The notes beneath the pieces are model-generated. The model was not told where the DNA came from, searched no databases, and saw nothing but the letters and a program-made list of their open reading frames with translations. Below are positions 35,449 through 44,540 of a stretch of 64,000 nucleotides of DNA, piece by piece (the first letter of the stretch is position 1; the number at the start of each line of letters is the position of its first letter). Source of the DNA: Cardiobacteriaceae bacterium. GTDB lineage: Bacteria > Pseudomonadota > Gammaproteobacteria > Cardiobacteriales > Cardiobacteriaceae. Both the position numbers and the translations under genes were made by a program. The DNA is taken from contig JAUMXB010000003.1 in NCBI GenBank assembly GCA_030529365.1, positions 62,001 through 126,000 of the forward strand, written 5' to 3'.

Positions 35449-35533
35449 AAAATAGTGGTTTTTTACCATCAACAAGCGCTTGTGATGAGAAAATTTATCA
35501 CGATAAGCGCTTATGCGTGAGAAATTTTATCAT
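35447..35533 (+). repeat. Octamer-pair intergenic repeat, copy 12
   Basis: Octamers at 35474-35481 and 35505-35512, spacing 23 bp. The A arm overlaps the rng stop codon. The right arm GAGAAATTTTATC ends 2 bp before the galE ribosome-binding site AGGAG. Confidence 0.93.
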
Positions 35534-35544
35534 CAGGAGCAAAC

Positions 35545-36558
35545 GTGATTCTGGTAACCGGCGGCGCGGGCTATATCGGCTCGCATACCGTACTCGTCCT
35601 GCTCGAAGCGGGATATGAAGTGGTCGTGCTCGACAACCTTTGCAACAGCTCGGCGCAGGCGCTGACGCGCGTGGCGAGCCTTGCCGGCAAACCCGTGCCC
35701 TTCGTGGAAGGCGACATGCGCGACCGCGCCGTGCTTGACCAGCTTTTTGCCAGCTATCCGATTGAGTCGGTCATCCATTTTGCCGGGCTCAAGGCCGTTG
35801 GCGAAAGCGTTGCCAAGCCGCTCGAATATTTCGACAATAACGTCGGCGGCACCATCACCCTGCTCGAAGCGATGCGCGACCATGGCGTGAAAAACATGAT
35901 TTTCAGCTCGTCGGCCACCGTGTACGGCGATCCGGGCACGCCCGCCTTCGTCGAAACCCTGCCCACCGGCGAACCGAGCAACCCCTACGGGCGCAGCAAA
36001 CTGATGATAGAGCAGATCCTGAAAGACCTGCACCGCGCCGATCCCGCCTGGTCGGTGGCGCTGCTGCGCTATTTCAACCCCGTCGGCGCGCATGAAAGCG
36101 GCGACATTGGCGAAGATCCGCAAGGCATTCCCAACAACCTCGTGCCCTATATCTCGCAAGTGGCCGTTGGTCGCCTGGAAAAACTCTCCGTCTACGGCAA
36201 CGACTACGACACGCCGGACGGCACCTGCCTGCGCGATTACATCCATGTGATGGACCTCGCCGAAGGGCATGTGAAAGCGCTTGCCTACATGCACGGCAAA
36301 ACGGGCGTGGAAATCTGGAACCTCGGCTGCGGCAAACCGGCTTCCGTGCTGGAAGTGGTGCAGGCTTACGAAAAAGCCTGCGGCAAACCCATTCCCTATC
36401 AGTTCGCGCCGCGCCGCGCCGGTGATCTCGCGCAATTCTGGGCGGTTGCCGACAAGGCCGCGCGCGAACTCGGCTGGCACACGGAAAAAACGCTCGACGA
36501 CATGGTGCGCGACACCTGGCGCTGGCAGATGAAAAACCCGCAGGGATATAAAAGTTGA
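35545..36558 (+). CDS. galE: UDP-glucose 4-epimerase
   Basis: A 337-residue short-chain dehydrogenase that interconverts UDP-glucose and UDP-galactose for LPS or capsule sugars. The NAD-binding GGAGYIGSH is at 6-14, the catalytic region SSSATVYG at about 121-128, and the Y-x3-K pair in NPYGRSKLMIEQ (about 149-160). The C-terminal RRAGDLAQFWA region contacts the sugar nucleotide. The start codon is GTG with AGGAG 6 bp upstream. No other gal or LPS gene is adjacent. Confidence 0.95.
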   Translation: MILVTGGAGYIGSHTVLVLLEAGYEVVVLDNLCNSSAQALTRVASLAGKPVPFVEGDMRDRAVLDQLFASYPIESVIHFAGLKAVGESVAKPLEYFDNNVGGTITLLEAMRDHGVKNMIFSSSATVYGDPGTPAFVETLPTGEPSNPYGRSKLMIEQILKDLHRADPAWSVALLRYFNPVGAHESGDIGEDPQGIPNNLVPYISQVAVGRLEKLSVYGNDYDTPDGTCLRDYIHVMDLAEGHVKALAYMHGKTGVEIWNLGCGKPASVLEVVQAYEKACGKPIPYQFAPRRAGDLAQFWAVADKAARELGWHTEKTLDDMVRDTWRWQMKNPQGYKS

Positions 36559-36576
36559 CGCGCTTTTTCCATGCAG

Positions 36577-36657
36577 GTCGGCCATTTATGGCCAGCATCA
36601 AACCAAGACGGGCACAAAAAGTGTCCGACCCGCGTGGATGGTGGGTTGGCACCCACC
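36577..36657. repeat. Degenerate short hairpin repeats after galE
   Basis: GTCGGCCATTTATGGCCAGC (36577-36596), a decayed GGGCACAAAAAGTGTCCGAC pair (about 36610-36628) and GGTGGGTTGGCACCCACC (36640-36657). The 316-bp gap also holds repeat copy 13 and no gene. Confidence 0.75.
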
Positions 36658-36784
36658 CTGCGCCCTGCAAACGCAGGGTGGAAAACCGCATCGCAACCCG
36701 CGTGCGTGGACTGCGTCCACATATCCTTGCGCCAAGCGCAGAATCGCCATGCTTTCCTGATACGGAGACGGGTTGAACGGCTCT

Positions 36785-36866
36785 GTAAATTTTCTCAAAA
36801 ATAAATTGTTTTTTGAGAAAATTTATCGCTAAAAGCGCTTATTTCTGGTAAAAATGTACTATTTTT
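36785..36866 (-). repeat. Octamer repeat, copy 13 (one octamer lost)
   Basis: One intact octamer at 36833-36840. The position 31 bp to the left (36802-36809) is degenerate. The A arm (GGTAAAAATGTACTATTTTT) ends 9 bp from the rep stop codon. Confidence 0.85.
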
Positions 36867-36874
36867 GACTTTTT

Positions 36875-38875
36875 TCAATTCTGCTCGTTGCCGAGCATTT
36901 TGTGTAGCGCCGAGAACAGGGTAGCGCGTTTTTCTTTTTGCACTTCAGGGTCTTTGGCGACGCGGCCGTCGTGCCAGTGGATGCCGGTTTCCGGCAGTTC
37001 GTCCAAAAAGCGGCTGGGGTCGCTGGGTTGCGTGCCGCCCGCGCGTTTGCGCTGTTTGGCGTAGGTGAGGGTGAGCGTTTTCTTGGCGCGGGTCATGCCG
37101 ACGTAGAGGAGGCGGCGTTCTTCGGCGATGCCGTCTTCGTCGATGGTGCTGTTCAGGTGCGGGAGGAGGTCTTCTTCGCAGCCTGCGATGTACACGTAAG
37201 GGAATTCAAGGCCTTTGGCGGAGTGCAGGGTCATGAGCTGCACGGCATCTACTTCCTTTTCCTGGCCTTCCAAAATGTCCATGAGGGTGATTTGCTGGAT
37301 GACGGCGGCAAGGGTATGAAATTTTTCGTCTTCTTCGAGTTTTTTGAACCAGGCGCTGAGTTGCCCGAGGCGTTCCATGCTTTTCTCGGCGCGTTTGTCG
37401 TCTTTGTGCAGTTGTTTCAGGTGCTCGTGGTATTCGATGTCGTGCAGGATGTGGGCGAGGAGTTCGCTCGCTTTCAGGTGCTCGGCGTCGCGCTGCATGC
37501 GCGCGAGCCAGTCGAGGAAGTGGGTGAGGTTGTGGCTGGCGCGGCCGCCGAGCTGTTCATGAAGCGCCAGTTCGCCTGCGGCCTGGGTGAGCGTTTTTTG
37601 CCGTTCGCCGGCGTAAGCCCCAAGTTTGGCGATGGTTTGCGCGCCGAGTTCGCGTTTGGGGACGTTGCAGATGCGCAGGAAGGCGGCGTCGTCTTCCGGG
37701 TTGTTGATGAGGCGCAGGTAGGCAAGGAGATCGCGGATTTCGGTGTAATCGAAGAAGCTTTGCCCGCCGCTTAAAGTGTAGGGGATGGAGAGTTCGCGCA
37801 GCGCCTGTTCGAGGATGCGCGCCTGGAAGTTGCTGCGGTAGAGGATGGCGAAGTCGCGGTTTTGCGCGTTGCGGGCGATTTTGCGGGTGAGGATGTCGCT
37901 GGCGATGAATTCGGCTTCCGCTTCTTCGTTGCGCAGGCGATAGACGTGGATGCCTTCGCCGTCGTCTATCGTGCTCCACAGGCGTTTTTCGACGATGTGG
38001 GCGTTGTTGGCAATGAGGGCGTTGGCGGCAGTGAGGATGCGCTGGTCGCAGCGGTAATTCTGCTCGAGTTTGACGGTTTTGAGACGCGGATAGTCTTCAT
38101 GCAGATGGAGGAGGTTTTGCGGCTGCGCGCCGCGAAAGGCGTAGATGGATTGATCATCGTCGCCGACCACGGTGAAGGCTTCGCCCGCGCCGGTGAGCAG
38201 GCGCATGAGGGCGTACTGGCAGTCGTTGGTGTCCTGGTATTCGTCCACGAGCAGGTAGCGGATGCGGGTTTGCCATTTTTCGCGCAGGTCGGCGTGTTCG
38301 CGCAGGAGCTGTTGCGGCAGGAGGAGAAGATCATCGAAATCGACGGCATTGAAGGCGCGCAGGCGCTCGATGTAGTGCGGATAGATCTGGGCGGCGAGCT
38401 GGCGGGTGCTGTCGGTGGCGTGGCTCGCGACGAGCTCCGGCGGGATGTTGGCATTCTTGAACCAGGAAATTTGCTGGCGCACGGCGCGCGCTTCCTTTTC
38501 ATCCGCCATTTTGCCCAGTTCGCGGATGATGCCGGTGCTGTCCGTGCCATCCAGTATGCTGAAACCCCGACGCAGGCCCAAGCGCGCGTGATCCTGTTGC
38601 AGCATGGTCAGCCCCAGGCGATGGAAGGTGGAGATGGAAAGCCCGCGCGCTTCCTTGCCCAGGAGGGCGCGGCTGCGCTCGCCCATTTCCTTGGCAGCCT
38701 TGTTGGTAAAGGTGACGGCAAAGACGTTTTTCGCCGCATAACCGGCATCGCGAATCAGCCAGGCGATTTTTTGGGTGATGACGCCCGTCTTGCCGCTGCC
38801 CGCGCCAGCAATAACGAGCAGGGGTGAGCCAAGATGGGTAACAGCTTCAAGCTGTTGCGGATTCAGATGCTGCAT
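36875..38875 (-). CDS. rep: ATP-dependent DNA helicase Rep
   Basis: A 666-residue SF1A helicase that clears protein roadblocks ahead of the replication fork. Motifs: Q-motif LNPQQLEAV, Walker A GAGSGKT, motif II LVDEYQDTND, motif III GDDDQSIYAFRGA, motif V TLHSAKGLEFPYV and motif VI YVGMTRAKKTL. The length and the YAFRGA form match Rep rather than UvrD (720 aa, YGWRGA, at 4.4-6.6 kb). The start MQHLNPQQ at 38875 was chosen by family alignment. No clear ribosome-binding site is present. Confidence 0.94.
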   Translation of the reverse strand: MQHLNPQQLEAVTHLGSPLLVIAGAGSGKTGVITQKIAWLIRDAGYAAKNVFAVTFTNKAAKEMGERSRALLGKEARGLSISTFHRLGLTMLQQDHARLGLRRGFSILDGTDSTGIIRELGKMADEKEARAVRQQISWFKNANIPPELVASHATDSTRQLAAQIYPHYIERLRAFNAVDFDDLLLLPQQLLREHADLREKWQTRIRYLLVDEYQDTNDCQYALMRLLTGAGEAFTVVGDDDQSIYAFRGAQPQNLLHLHEDYPRLKTVKLEQNYRCDQRILTAANALIANNAHIVEKRLWSTIDDGEGIHVYRLRNEEAEAEFIASDILTRKIARNAQNRDFAILYRSNFQARILEQALRELSIPYTLSGGQSFFDYTEIRDLLAYLRLINNPEDDAAFLRICNVPKRELGAQTIAKLGAYAGERQKTLTQAAGELALHEQLGGRASHNLTHFLDWLARMQRDAEHLKASELLAHILHDIEYHEHLKQLHKDDKRAEKSMERLGQLSAWFKKLEEDEKFHTLAAVIQQITLMDILEGQEKEVDAVQLMTLHSAKGLEFPYVYIAGCEEDLLPHLNSTIDEDGIAEERRLLYVGMTRAKKTLTLTYAKQRKRAGGTQPSDPSRFLDELPETGIHWHDGRVAKDPEVQKEKRATLFSALHKMLGNEQN

Positions 38876-38971
38876 GGGGAAAGTGGGGGCGTTTGGGCGG
38901 GCGCGTATTGTAGCGGGAGGGCGGATGAAGGAGAAGTTTTGCAGGGGAGTGAGAGATATTGCTTGCATGTC

Positions 38972-39057
38972 GTGATAAATTTTCTCATTGATAAGCGCTT
39001 ATGGTGAGAAAATTTATCACATTAAGCGCTTTATCATGGTAAAAAATCACTATTTTT
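38972..39057 (-). repeat. Octamer-pair intergenic repeat, copy 14
   Basis: Octamers at 38993-39000 and 39024-39031, spacing 23 bp. The A arm on the right (GGTAAAAAATCACTATTTTT) lies 66 bp before the tas start. Confidence 0.93.
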
Positions 39058-39123
39058 ACGTGAAAATCGCATTGCTTGCTGCTTTGCTTTATACTGCGCG
39101 TTTTTCAAAGCATGAGGCAAGCC

Positions 39124-40176
39124 ATGGAATACCGCAGACTGGGGCGAACCGACCTGAACGTGAGCGCCATTTGCCTGGGCACGATGACCTGGGGCGAGCA
39201 GAACAGCGAGGCCGAGGCGCACGCGCAGCTCGATTATGCGACTGCGCAGGGCGTGAATTTTATTGATACGGCAGAGCTTTATCCGGTGCCGCCGAAAGCG
39301 GAGACCTACACGCGCACGGAAAGCTATATCGGATCCTGGCTGCAAGCGCGCGGCAAACGTGATGATCTCATCATTGCCAGCAAAATCGCGGGCCCCACGC
39401 GCGCCGGCGATGCCCAGGATTACATTCGCGGCGGTTCGCGCTTTACCCGCGCGCAAATCGAGGCCGCCTGCGATGCATCACTCAAGCGCTTGAATACTGA
39501 TTATCTCGATTTATATCAATTGCATTGGCCGGAGCGCAAGGTCAACTGCTTTGGTCGTCTCGGGGTGGACAGCCTCGACGGCGAAGCCGAACATCATGCG
39601 CTTGCCGACGTGCTGGAAAGCCTGGCGGGCCTGGTGCGCACGGGCAAGGTGCGCCATGTCGGGCTTTCCAACGAATCGCCGTGGGGCGTGATGACGGCGC
39701 TTTCTGCTGCCAGCACGAACGAAGCGCTGCCGCGCGTGCAAAGCGTGCAGAATCCCTACAATCTGCTGAACCGCACCTACGAAATCGGGCTTGCCGAAAT
39801 TTCCCTGCGCGAACAGGTGAGCCTTCTTGCCTATTCGCCGCTCGCCTTCGGCATGCTCACCGGCAAATACCGCAGCAAGCCGTGGCCTGCGAACGCGCGC
39901 ATCACCATGAATGCCCGTTTTTCGCGCTACACCAGGCCGAAAGCCTTTGAAGCGGTCGAGCGCTACGCCGCCATTGCCGAAGCAGCCGGCATCAGCCTCG
40001 CCACCCTGGCGCTGGCCTTCATCAACCAGCGCGCCTTTGTGACCAGCAACATCATCGGCGCCACCACGCTTGAGCAGCTCGCGGAAAACATTGCCAGTAT
40101 TGATGTAACATTGAGTGACGACACCATTGCCGCGATTGATGCCGTTCATGCCGAGATTTGCAACCCATGTCCATGA
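39124..40176 (+). CDS. tas: Tas-like NADP(H)-dependent aldo/keto reductase
   Basis: A 350-residue TIM-barrel oxidoreductase. The N-terminal MEYRRLGRTDLNVSAICLGTMTWG is typical of E. coli Tas (346 aa). The catalytic tetrad shows Asp and Tyr in FIDTAELYPVP (about 43-53), Lys in IASKIAG (about 81-87) and His in LYQLHWPE (about 131-138). The C-terminal NADPH site includes SNIIGATTLEQL. The physiological substrate is unknown. The ATG at 39124 was chosen by family alignment. The stop overlaps the next gene (ATGA). Confidence 0.92.
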   Translation: MEYRRLGRTDLNVSAICLGTMTWGEQNSEAEAHAQLDYATAQGVNFIDTAELYPVPPKAETYTRTESYIGSWLQARGKRDDLIIASKIAGPTRAGDAQDYIRGGSRFTRAQIEAACDASLKRLNTDYLDLYQLHWPERKVNCFGRLGVDSLDGEAEHHALADVLESLAGLVRTGKVRHVGLSNESPWGVMTALSAASTNEALPRVQSVQNPYNLLNRTYEIGLAEISLREQVSLLAYSPLAFGMLTGKYRSKPWPANARITMNARFSRYTRPKAFEAVERYAAIAEAAGISLATLALAFINQRAFVTSNIIGATTLEQLAENIASIDVTLSDDTIAAIDAVHAEICNPCP

Positions 40177-41024
40177 AAGAAATCACCATCGAACTGCCGC
40201 ATACCCGCCTGCAAGCCCTGCGCTGGGGCGAAGGCGGGCATATCGTGCTTGCCCTGCACGGCTGGCTGGATAACGCGATGAGCTTTGCGCCGCTGGCGCC
40301 CTATCTCGTCGATGAAAATACCAGCCTGATTGCGCTGGAATTTGCCGGGCACGGCCACAGCGAACACCGGCCGCTCAACAGCGGCTATCATTTTTCCGAC
40401 CATATGCGCGACGTGATGTTTGCCGTCGAGGCTTTGGGTATCGAGAAGATTGATATCATTGGGCATTCCCTGGGCGCGATAGCCATCAGCATGCTCGCAG
40501 GCGTCTATCCCGGGCGCTTCCGCCGCCTCGTGTGCATCGAGTGCTACGGCCCGCCCTATGTTTCCGATCATCACAACCTGCCCCAGGCCATGGCGGAGCG
40601 CCTGCTCGAGCTGGATTACACGCAAAGCCGCGCCAGCAAGGTCTATCCGCGTCTGGAAAGTCTGGTACAGGCGCGCATTCAGGCGGGCAAAATGGACGAA
40701 GAAAGCGCGCGCCTGTTGATGGCGCGCAATGTGGAAGAAGTGCCGGGCGGCTGGCGTTTCAGAAGCGACAAGCGCTTGACTCTCGGCCAGCCGCTGATGA
40801 TGAGCGAGAGTCAGGTAATGGAATTTCTCGAGCGCATTCAGGCGCCCGTGCTCATGATCGAAGGGCAGCAGGGCTTTGTGCCGCACTGGCCGCACTTCAG
40901 GGCGCGCTACGAAAAAACGCCGCGGCTGGAGCTGGTATCGCTGCCTGGCGGGCATCATCTGCACATGGATGCGCCGGAAAGCGTTGCGCGCGCGATACGT
41001 GATTTTTGGGCGGCCACGCCGTAG
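40167..41024 (+). CDS. Alpha/beta hydrolase
   Basis: A 285-residue cytosolic serine hydrolase. The oxyanion region is LALHGWLDN (about 29-37), the nucleophile elbow IGHSLGA (about 97-103, Ser about 99) and the C-terminal His lies in PGGHHLHMD. The helical cap spans about 140-215. The substrate is unknown; the family includes esterases and C-C hydrolases. The gene overlaps tas, with ATG at 40167 or 40173 (the latter giving an ATGA overlap), so it is co-translated with the reductase. Confidence 0.88.
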   Translation: MSMKEITIELPHTRLQALRWGEGGHIVLALHGWLDNAMSFAPLAPYLVDENTSLIALEFAGHGHSEHRPLNSGYHFSDHMRDVMFAVEALGIEKIDIIGHSLGAIAISMLAGVYPGRFRRLVCIECYGPPYVSDHHNLPQAMAERLLELDYTQSRASKVYPRLESLVQARIQAGKMDEESARLLMARNVEEVPGGWRFRSDKRLTLGQPLMMSESQVMEFLERIQAPVLMIEGQQGFVPHWPHFRARYEKTPRLELVSLPGGHHLHMDAPESVARAIRDFWAATP

Positions 41025-41069
41025 GATAGGCCGGCGTTCGCCCGTCGCCCCATGTTGAAAGGAGACACC

Positions 41070-41660
41070 ATGAAAAAAATCTTCCCCGCCCTGATGATCC
41101 TGGCCCTGGCTGCCAGCGCTCATGCCGCGCCGCGCAGCGTGGATGTCACGGCTTTCGATGTCGCCGGCGTCAAACTGGGCATGACGCCCGAAGACGCCAA
41201 GGCCGCGCTCAAGGCCAGCTTTGGCGTCGATGATGAGGCGATTGTCGATGACAAATTTCCGGGCAAGGATTCCGTGACTGGCGAAAAAATTCCGTCTTAT
41301 TTCAGCGTAAAGAGCGGCAATCACAGCCTCCTCATCCACCATGTCACCAATCTGCGCGACGGCAAGCAGCCCGCGCGCGCCGTCACGCGCATCGAGTACG
41401 AAATGCCCTATACCGAGGAGAATGTTGTTGCCATGCGCGAGGCGGCGCTTGGCAAATACGGCGAAAACGCCAATTCGCCCAATACCTTGCCTATGCACTG
41501 GTGCGAACATCCCCATGAAAACACCGGCATTGGCTGCGATCGCCATGATGAGCCGCGTCTGGAACTTGCGCAGACCCGGATCGTGCTGGAAGATCCGCGC
41601 TACCGTCAGGCGATTATTGACTGGCAGGAAAAACAACAAAGCGAAAAACCAAAATTTTGA
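41070..41660 (+). CDS. Hypothetical exported protein
   Basis: A 196-residue protein with a clear signal peptide (MKKIFPALMILALAASAHAA, cleavage after about 19), probably periplasmic. The mature part begins with a VDVTAFDVAGVKLGMTPEDAKAALKA segment that resembles the small alpha-beta units found in several periplasmic or lipoprotein families. It has two cysteines (MHWCEHPHENTGIGCDRH, about 145-160) that could form a disulphide made by DsbA. The ATG at 41070 has AAAGGAGAC upstream. Function unknown. Repeat copy 15 begins right at the stop. Confidence 0.8.
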   Translation: MKKIFPALMILALAASAHAAPRSVDVTAFDVAGVKLGMTPEDAKAALKASFGVDDEAIVDDKFPGKDSVTGEKIPSYFSVKSGNHSLLIHHVTNLRDGKQPARAVTRIEYEMPYTEENVVAMREAALGKYGENANSPNTLPMHWCEHPHENTGIGCDRHDEPRLELAQTRIVLEDPRYRQAIIDWQEKQQSEKPKF

Positions 41661-41747
41661 GAAAAATAGATGTTTTTTACCATCATGAAGCGCTTGTTAT
41701 GGGAAATTTTTGCATGATAAGCGCTTGTTGGTGAGAAATATTCTCAT
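41661..41747 (+). repeat. Octamer-pair intergenic repeat, copy 15
   Basis: Octamers at 41688-41695 and 41719-41726, spacing 23 bp. The A arm (GAAAAATAGATGTTTTTTAC) starts at the first base after a stop codon. Confidence 0.93.
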
Positions 41748-41912
41748 GATTTCAGGTGAGATAAAATTGGATATATCCTCTGATATGGCGTTGTTTCCCA
41801 ATCAGTTCCTTCCCCCGCAAGCGGGAGAGGGGAATATTTGTTATTTCATAGAAAAATCTTTCAGTAATTCAAAAACACTTTGTCTTGCATTCAAGTTATT
41901 ACAAGGAAAACC

Positions 41913-43940
41913 ATGCTTGACCAACTGAAGCCCTATCTTCCCGCTGACGTTATCGCCAAGCTGGCGCAGCACGCCCGCCCCGTGCTCTCGCTCACGCTCA
42001 CCCGCGCCGCGGACGATTTGCCGCTGACCGCCTCGCGCGTGGGCGGCTTCGGCTATTGGCCGGAAAACCGGCCCTACCCGGAAAACGCCGACGGCCAGCC
42101 CTTGGCGCTGCTCGCGCAATTCAATCTCGGCGCATTGCCGCCGCATCCCGATTTGCCGCACGAGGGCATCCTCGCTTTTTATATCAATCCCTTCCATTGG
42201 CATTACGGCATGGATGAGGAAAGCGGCTATCGCGCCGTCTATTTTGCCGACACCAGCGCGCCTTCGCTGAGTGCCTACCAGCAGCGCGAGCGCTTCCCGG
42301 AATACGCTTTCCCCGAACCCGAAGTCTATGAGCCTTCCGAAGAAGAGCTCGCCTTTCAGGCGCGCTGGCGCGAGGAGCCGGTGCAGATGCTTGCCGAATG
42401 GATGGCGCGGCACGAGGAAGCGGTCGCCAAAGGCAATGACGCCGAGCTCACCCGCCTCTGGCAACAGGAAAAAGCGGTTATGCCGGCGCTTGCCGATATT
42501 GCTGCCATCATCAACCGCGAAAACGACGATGCCCCCAACGACTGGCATCTGCTCACCACCTATCTCGAAGAAGCCTTGCCGCAAACCAGCGAATATCTCG
42601 TGAACGACTTGGCCGATCATCCTGCCAGCATGTATTGGACGCTTGCCGAAAGCGAGATGGACGAGGAAGAGATTGAACACAGCGTGCACATGCATCAGGT
42701 GCTGACCCGGCAACTGCGCACCAACGGCGATTTGCGCTGGCGGCAATACTGGCAGCATGATCCGTGCGCAGTGATCGAAGTTGATTGGCAAATGCAGGGG
42801 GAACTGATTGATTTTTATGGTGATGACAGGCTGATTGCGCTGTGGCGCAAGACTTTGCCCAAGCTGCGCGACAAGCTCGATGCCATTGTTGCCGAAGCGC
42901 ACGCCGCGCGAGTGATGAGTGCCTCCGATCTCGATCAGGTGCTGGAAGGGCATGTCGAAGCAGTGATGACGCGGTTGCGTCAGGACTTTGCCGAAGCCGA
43001 TTTCGCACGCCAGCAGCAAATCATGGCGAAAGAACAGCAAATGCTCGCCGAGCGCATGGAGCGCCTGGCCGTGCATTTCGCTGCGCAAGGCTTTGTTGCC
43101 GAAGGCGAAGCGCCGACCAGCGCGCTCGATGCCGTGCGCAATTTTGATGAAGTCTATGGCTTGGGCGATGACCATCATCCGCTCGCGCCGATTGGCGACA
43201 TGCTGGCGCAGCTTGCCGCTTATGAGGAAATGCCGGATCCCGATGCGGAAGAAGAGGATGGCGATGACGCGGCCGAGACCGTCGCGATCTTCGCGCGCTA
43301 TCTCGAGGAAAGCGATGCATTTGTCGAGGATGAAAACAACGCTGAACTCGCGCGCCTCTGGGCAGAGGAACGCGTGCAACTCGCGGCCAATCCGCCGCAG
43401 GACAAGGCCCAGCTGTTCATGGTTCTCACCACGGGCGGCACGATTTCCCGCTATCTCCTGCGGCAGGGCAAGGTCAATCCGGTGGCGCAATCGCTGTTGC
43501 GCGAATGGTACGGTATTGGCGGGGAATTTGATGCCGCCGCGCCCGAATGGCGGCATCCGGTCGCGGGCGAATATGCCGTCAGCGCCATGCTGGACAAACA
43601 CTATCCCTTTGCAGATCATCACGAATTTTCCGCCATCTTCGGCCAGCCCTTCTACGACTGGGTGCGCGATCTCGCGCTCGACGAGGCAGTGAAACGTGAT
43701 TTCGTCGATGCCGTCCTGCAAAACGAAAGCCACCTCATGGGCTACCCGTACTTTACGCAGGAAGACCCGCGTGAAGGCAACGGCGACGTGCTCCTTTTCC
43801 AGCTCGATAGCCAGGAAGTAGATGGCGAATACGGCAGCATCATGTGGGGCGACAGCGGCATTGGCCATTTCTTCATTGCCCGCGAGGATTTGGCCGCGCG
43901 GCGTTTTGACAAGGCCTGGCTCAATTGGGATTGTTATTGA
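41913..43940 (+). CDS. YwqG/DUF1963-type protein with a large internal insertion
   Basis: A 675-residue acidic protein. Residues about 25-115 (RVGGFGYWP...LLAQFNL...GILAFYIN) match the N-terminal half of the YwqG/DUF1963 domain, and about 607-675 (HLMGYPYFTQ...LLFQLDS...IMWGDSGIGHFFI) match its C-terminal half. Between them lie about 450 mostly helical, Glu/Asp-rich residues absent from ordinary YwqG proteins (usually 250-300 aa). This insert contains a repeated unit: KGNDAELTRLWQQEK (173-187) and DENNAELARLWAEER (473-487). Function unknown; the family occurs near immunity and polymorphic-toxin genes in some genomes. The ATG at 41913 has AAGGA upstream. Confidence 0.8.
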   Translation: MLDQLKPYLPADVIAKLAQHARPVLSLTLTRAADDLPLTASRVGGFGYWPENRPYPENADGQPLALLAQFNLGALPPHPDLPHEGILAFYINPFHWHYGMDEESGYRAVYFADTSAPSLSAYQQRERFPEYAFPEPEVYEPSEEELAFQARWREEPVQMLAEWMARHEEAVAKGNDAELTRLWQQEKAVMPALADIAAIINRENDDAPNDWHLLTTYLEEALPQTSEYLVNDLADHPASMYWTLAESEMDEEEIEHSVHMHQVLTRQLRTNGDLRWRQYWQHDPCAVIEVDWQMQGELIDFYGDDRLIALWRKTLPKLRDKLDAIVAEAHAARVMSASDLDQVLEGHVEAVMTRLRQDFAEADFARQQQIMAKEQQMLAERMERLAVHFAAQGFVAEGEAPTSALDAVRNFDEVYGLGDDHHPLAPIGDMLAQLAAYEEMPDPDAEEEDGDDAAETVAIFARYLEESDAFVEDENNAELARLWAEERVQLAANPPQDKAQLFMVLTTGGTISRYLLRQGKVNPVAQSLLREWYGIGGEFDAAAPEWRHPVAGEYAVSAMLDKHYPFADHHEFSAIFGQPFYDWVRDLALDEAVKRDFVDAVLQNESHLMGYPYFTQEDPREGNGDVLLFQLDSQEVDGEYGSIMWGDSGIGHFFIAREDLAARRFDKAWLNWDCY

Positions 43941-43982
43941 GAGGATGCCTGCCGTAGATTGGCGGGTATTTTATAAAAATGA

Positions 43983-44070
43983 CAAAAATAGTCATTTTTT
44001 ATCATGATGAAGCGCTTATGGTGAGAAAAAATAGCACAATAAGCGCTTAATAGTGAGAATTTTTACCACG
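43983..44070 (+). repeat. Octamer-pair intergenic repeat, copy 16
   Basis: Octamers at 44010-44017 and 44041-44048, spacing 23 bp. The A arm is AAAAATAGTCATTTTTTATC. It ends 9 bp before the EVE-protein start and supplies most of the upstream region. Confidence 0.92.
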
Positions 44071-44078
44071 GAGCAATA

Positions 44079-44540
44079 ATGCAATACTGGCTGATGAAAT
44101 CCGAACCGGACGTTTTTTCCCTCGACGATTTGCGCGCGCGTCCCGGGCAAACCGAGCCGTGGGATGGCGTGCGCAATTACCAGGCGCGCAATTTCATGCG
44201 CGAGATGCAGGTGGGCGACCAGGTATTTTTCTACCACTCCAATGCGACGCCGCCCGGCATTGCCGGCATTGCGGAAATCGTCGGCGCGGCACGCCCCGAT
44301 CCCACGCAGTTTGATCCGGCGAGCAAGTATTTTGACGGCAAATCGACGGCGGACAAGCCGCGCTGGGATCTGGTGGACGTGCGCTTTGTGCGCGCCTTTC
44401 CTGCGCTGATTCCGCTGGAAACCCTGAAAAACCTGCCGGCGCTTGCCGGAATGCCGCTGGTGCAGAAGGGCAGCCGGCTTTCCGTAATGCCGGTTGCGCC
44501 CGAGCATTGGCAAATCATTCTGGAGCTTGCCGATGGATGA
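44079..44540 (+). CDS. EVE-domain protein
   Basis: A 153-residue single-domain protein. MQYWLMKSEPDVFSLDDL, WDGVRNYQARNFMREM and VGDQVFFYHSN are the diagnostic strands of the EVE (PUA-like) fold. This fold reads modified bases in DNA or RNA; bacterial members of the thymocyte nuclear protein 1 type are widespread and poorly understood. Its 3' end overlaps mlaF by 8 bp, so it is the first gene of the mlaFED transcript. This is a positional link only. A GGAG ribosome-binding site precedes the ATG. Confidence 0.92.
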   Translation: MQYWLMKSEPDVFSLDDLRARPGQTEPWDGVRNYQARNFMREMQVGDQVFFYHSNATPPGIAGIAEIVGAARPDPTQFDPASKYFDGKSTADKPRWDLVDVRFVRAFPALIPLETLKNLPALAGMPLVQKGSRLSVMPVAPEHWQIILELADG

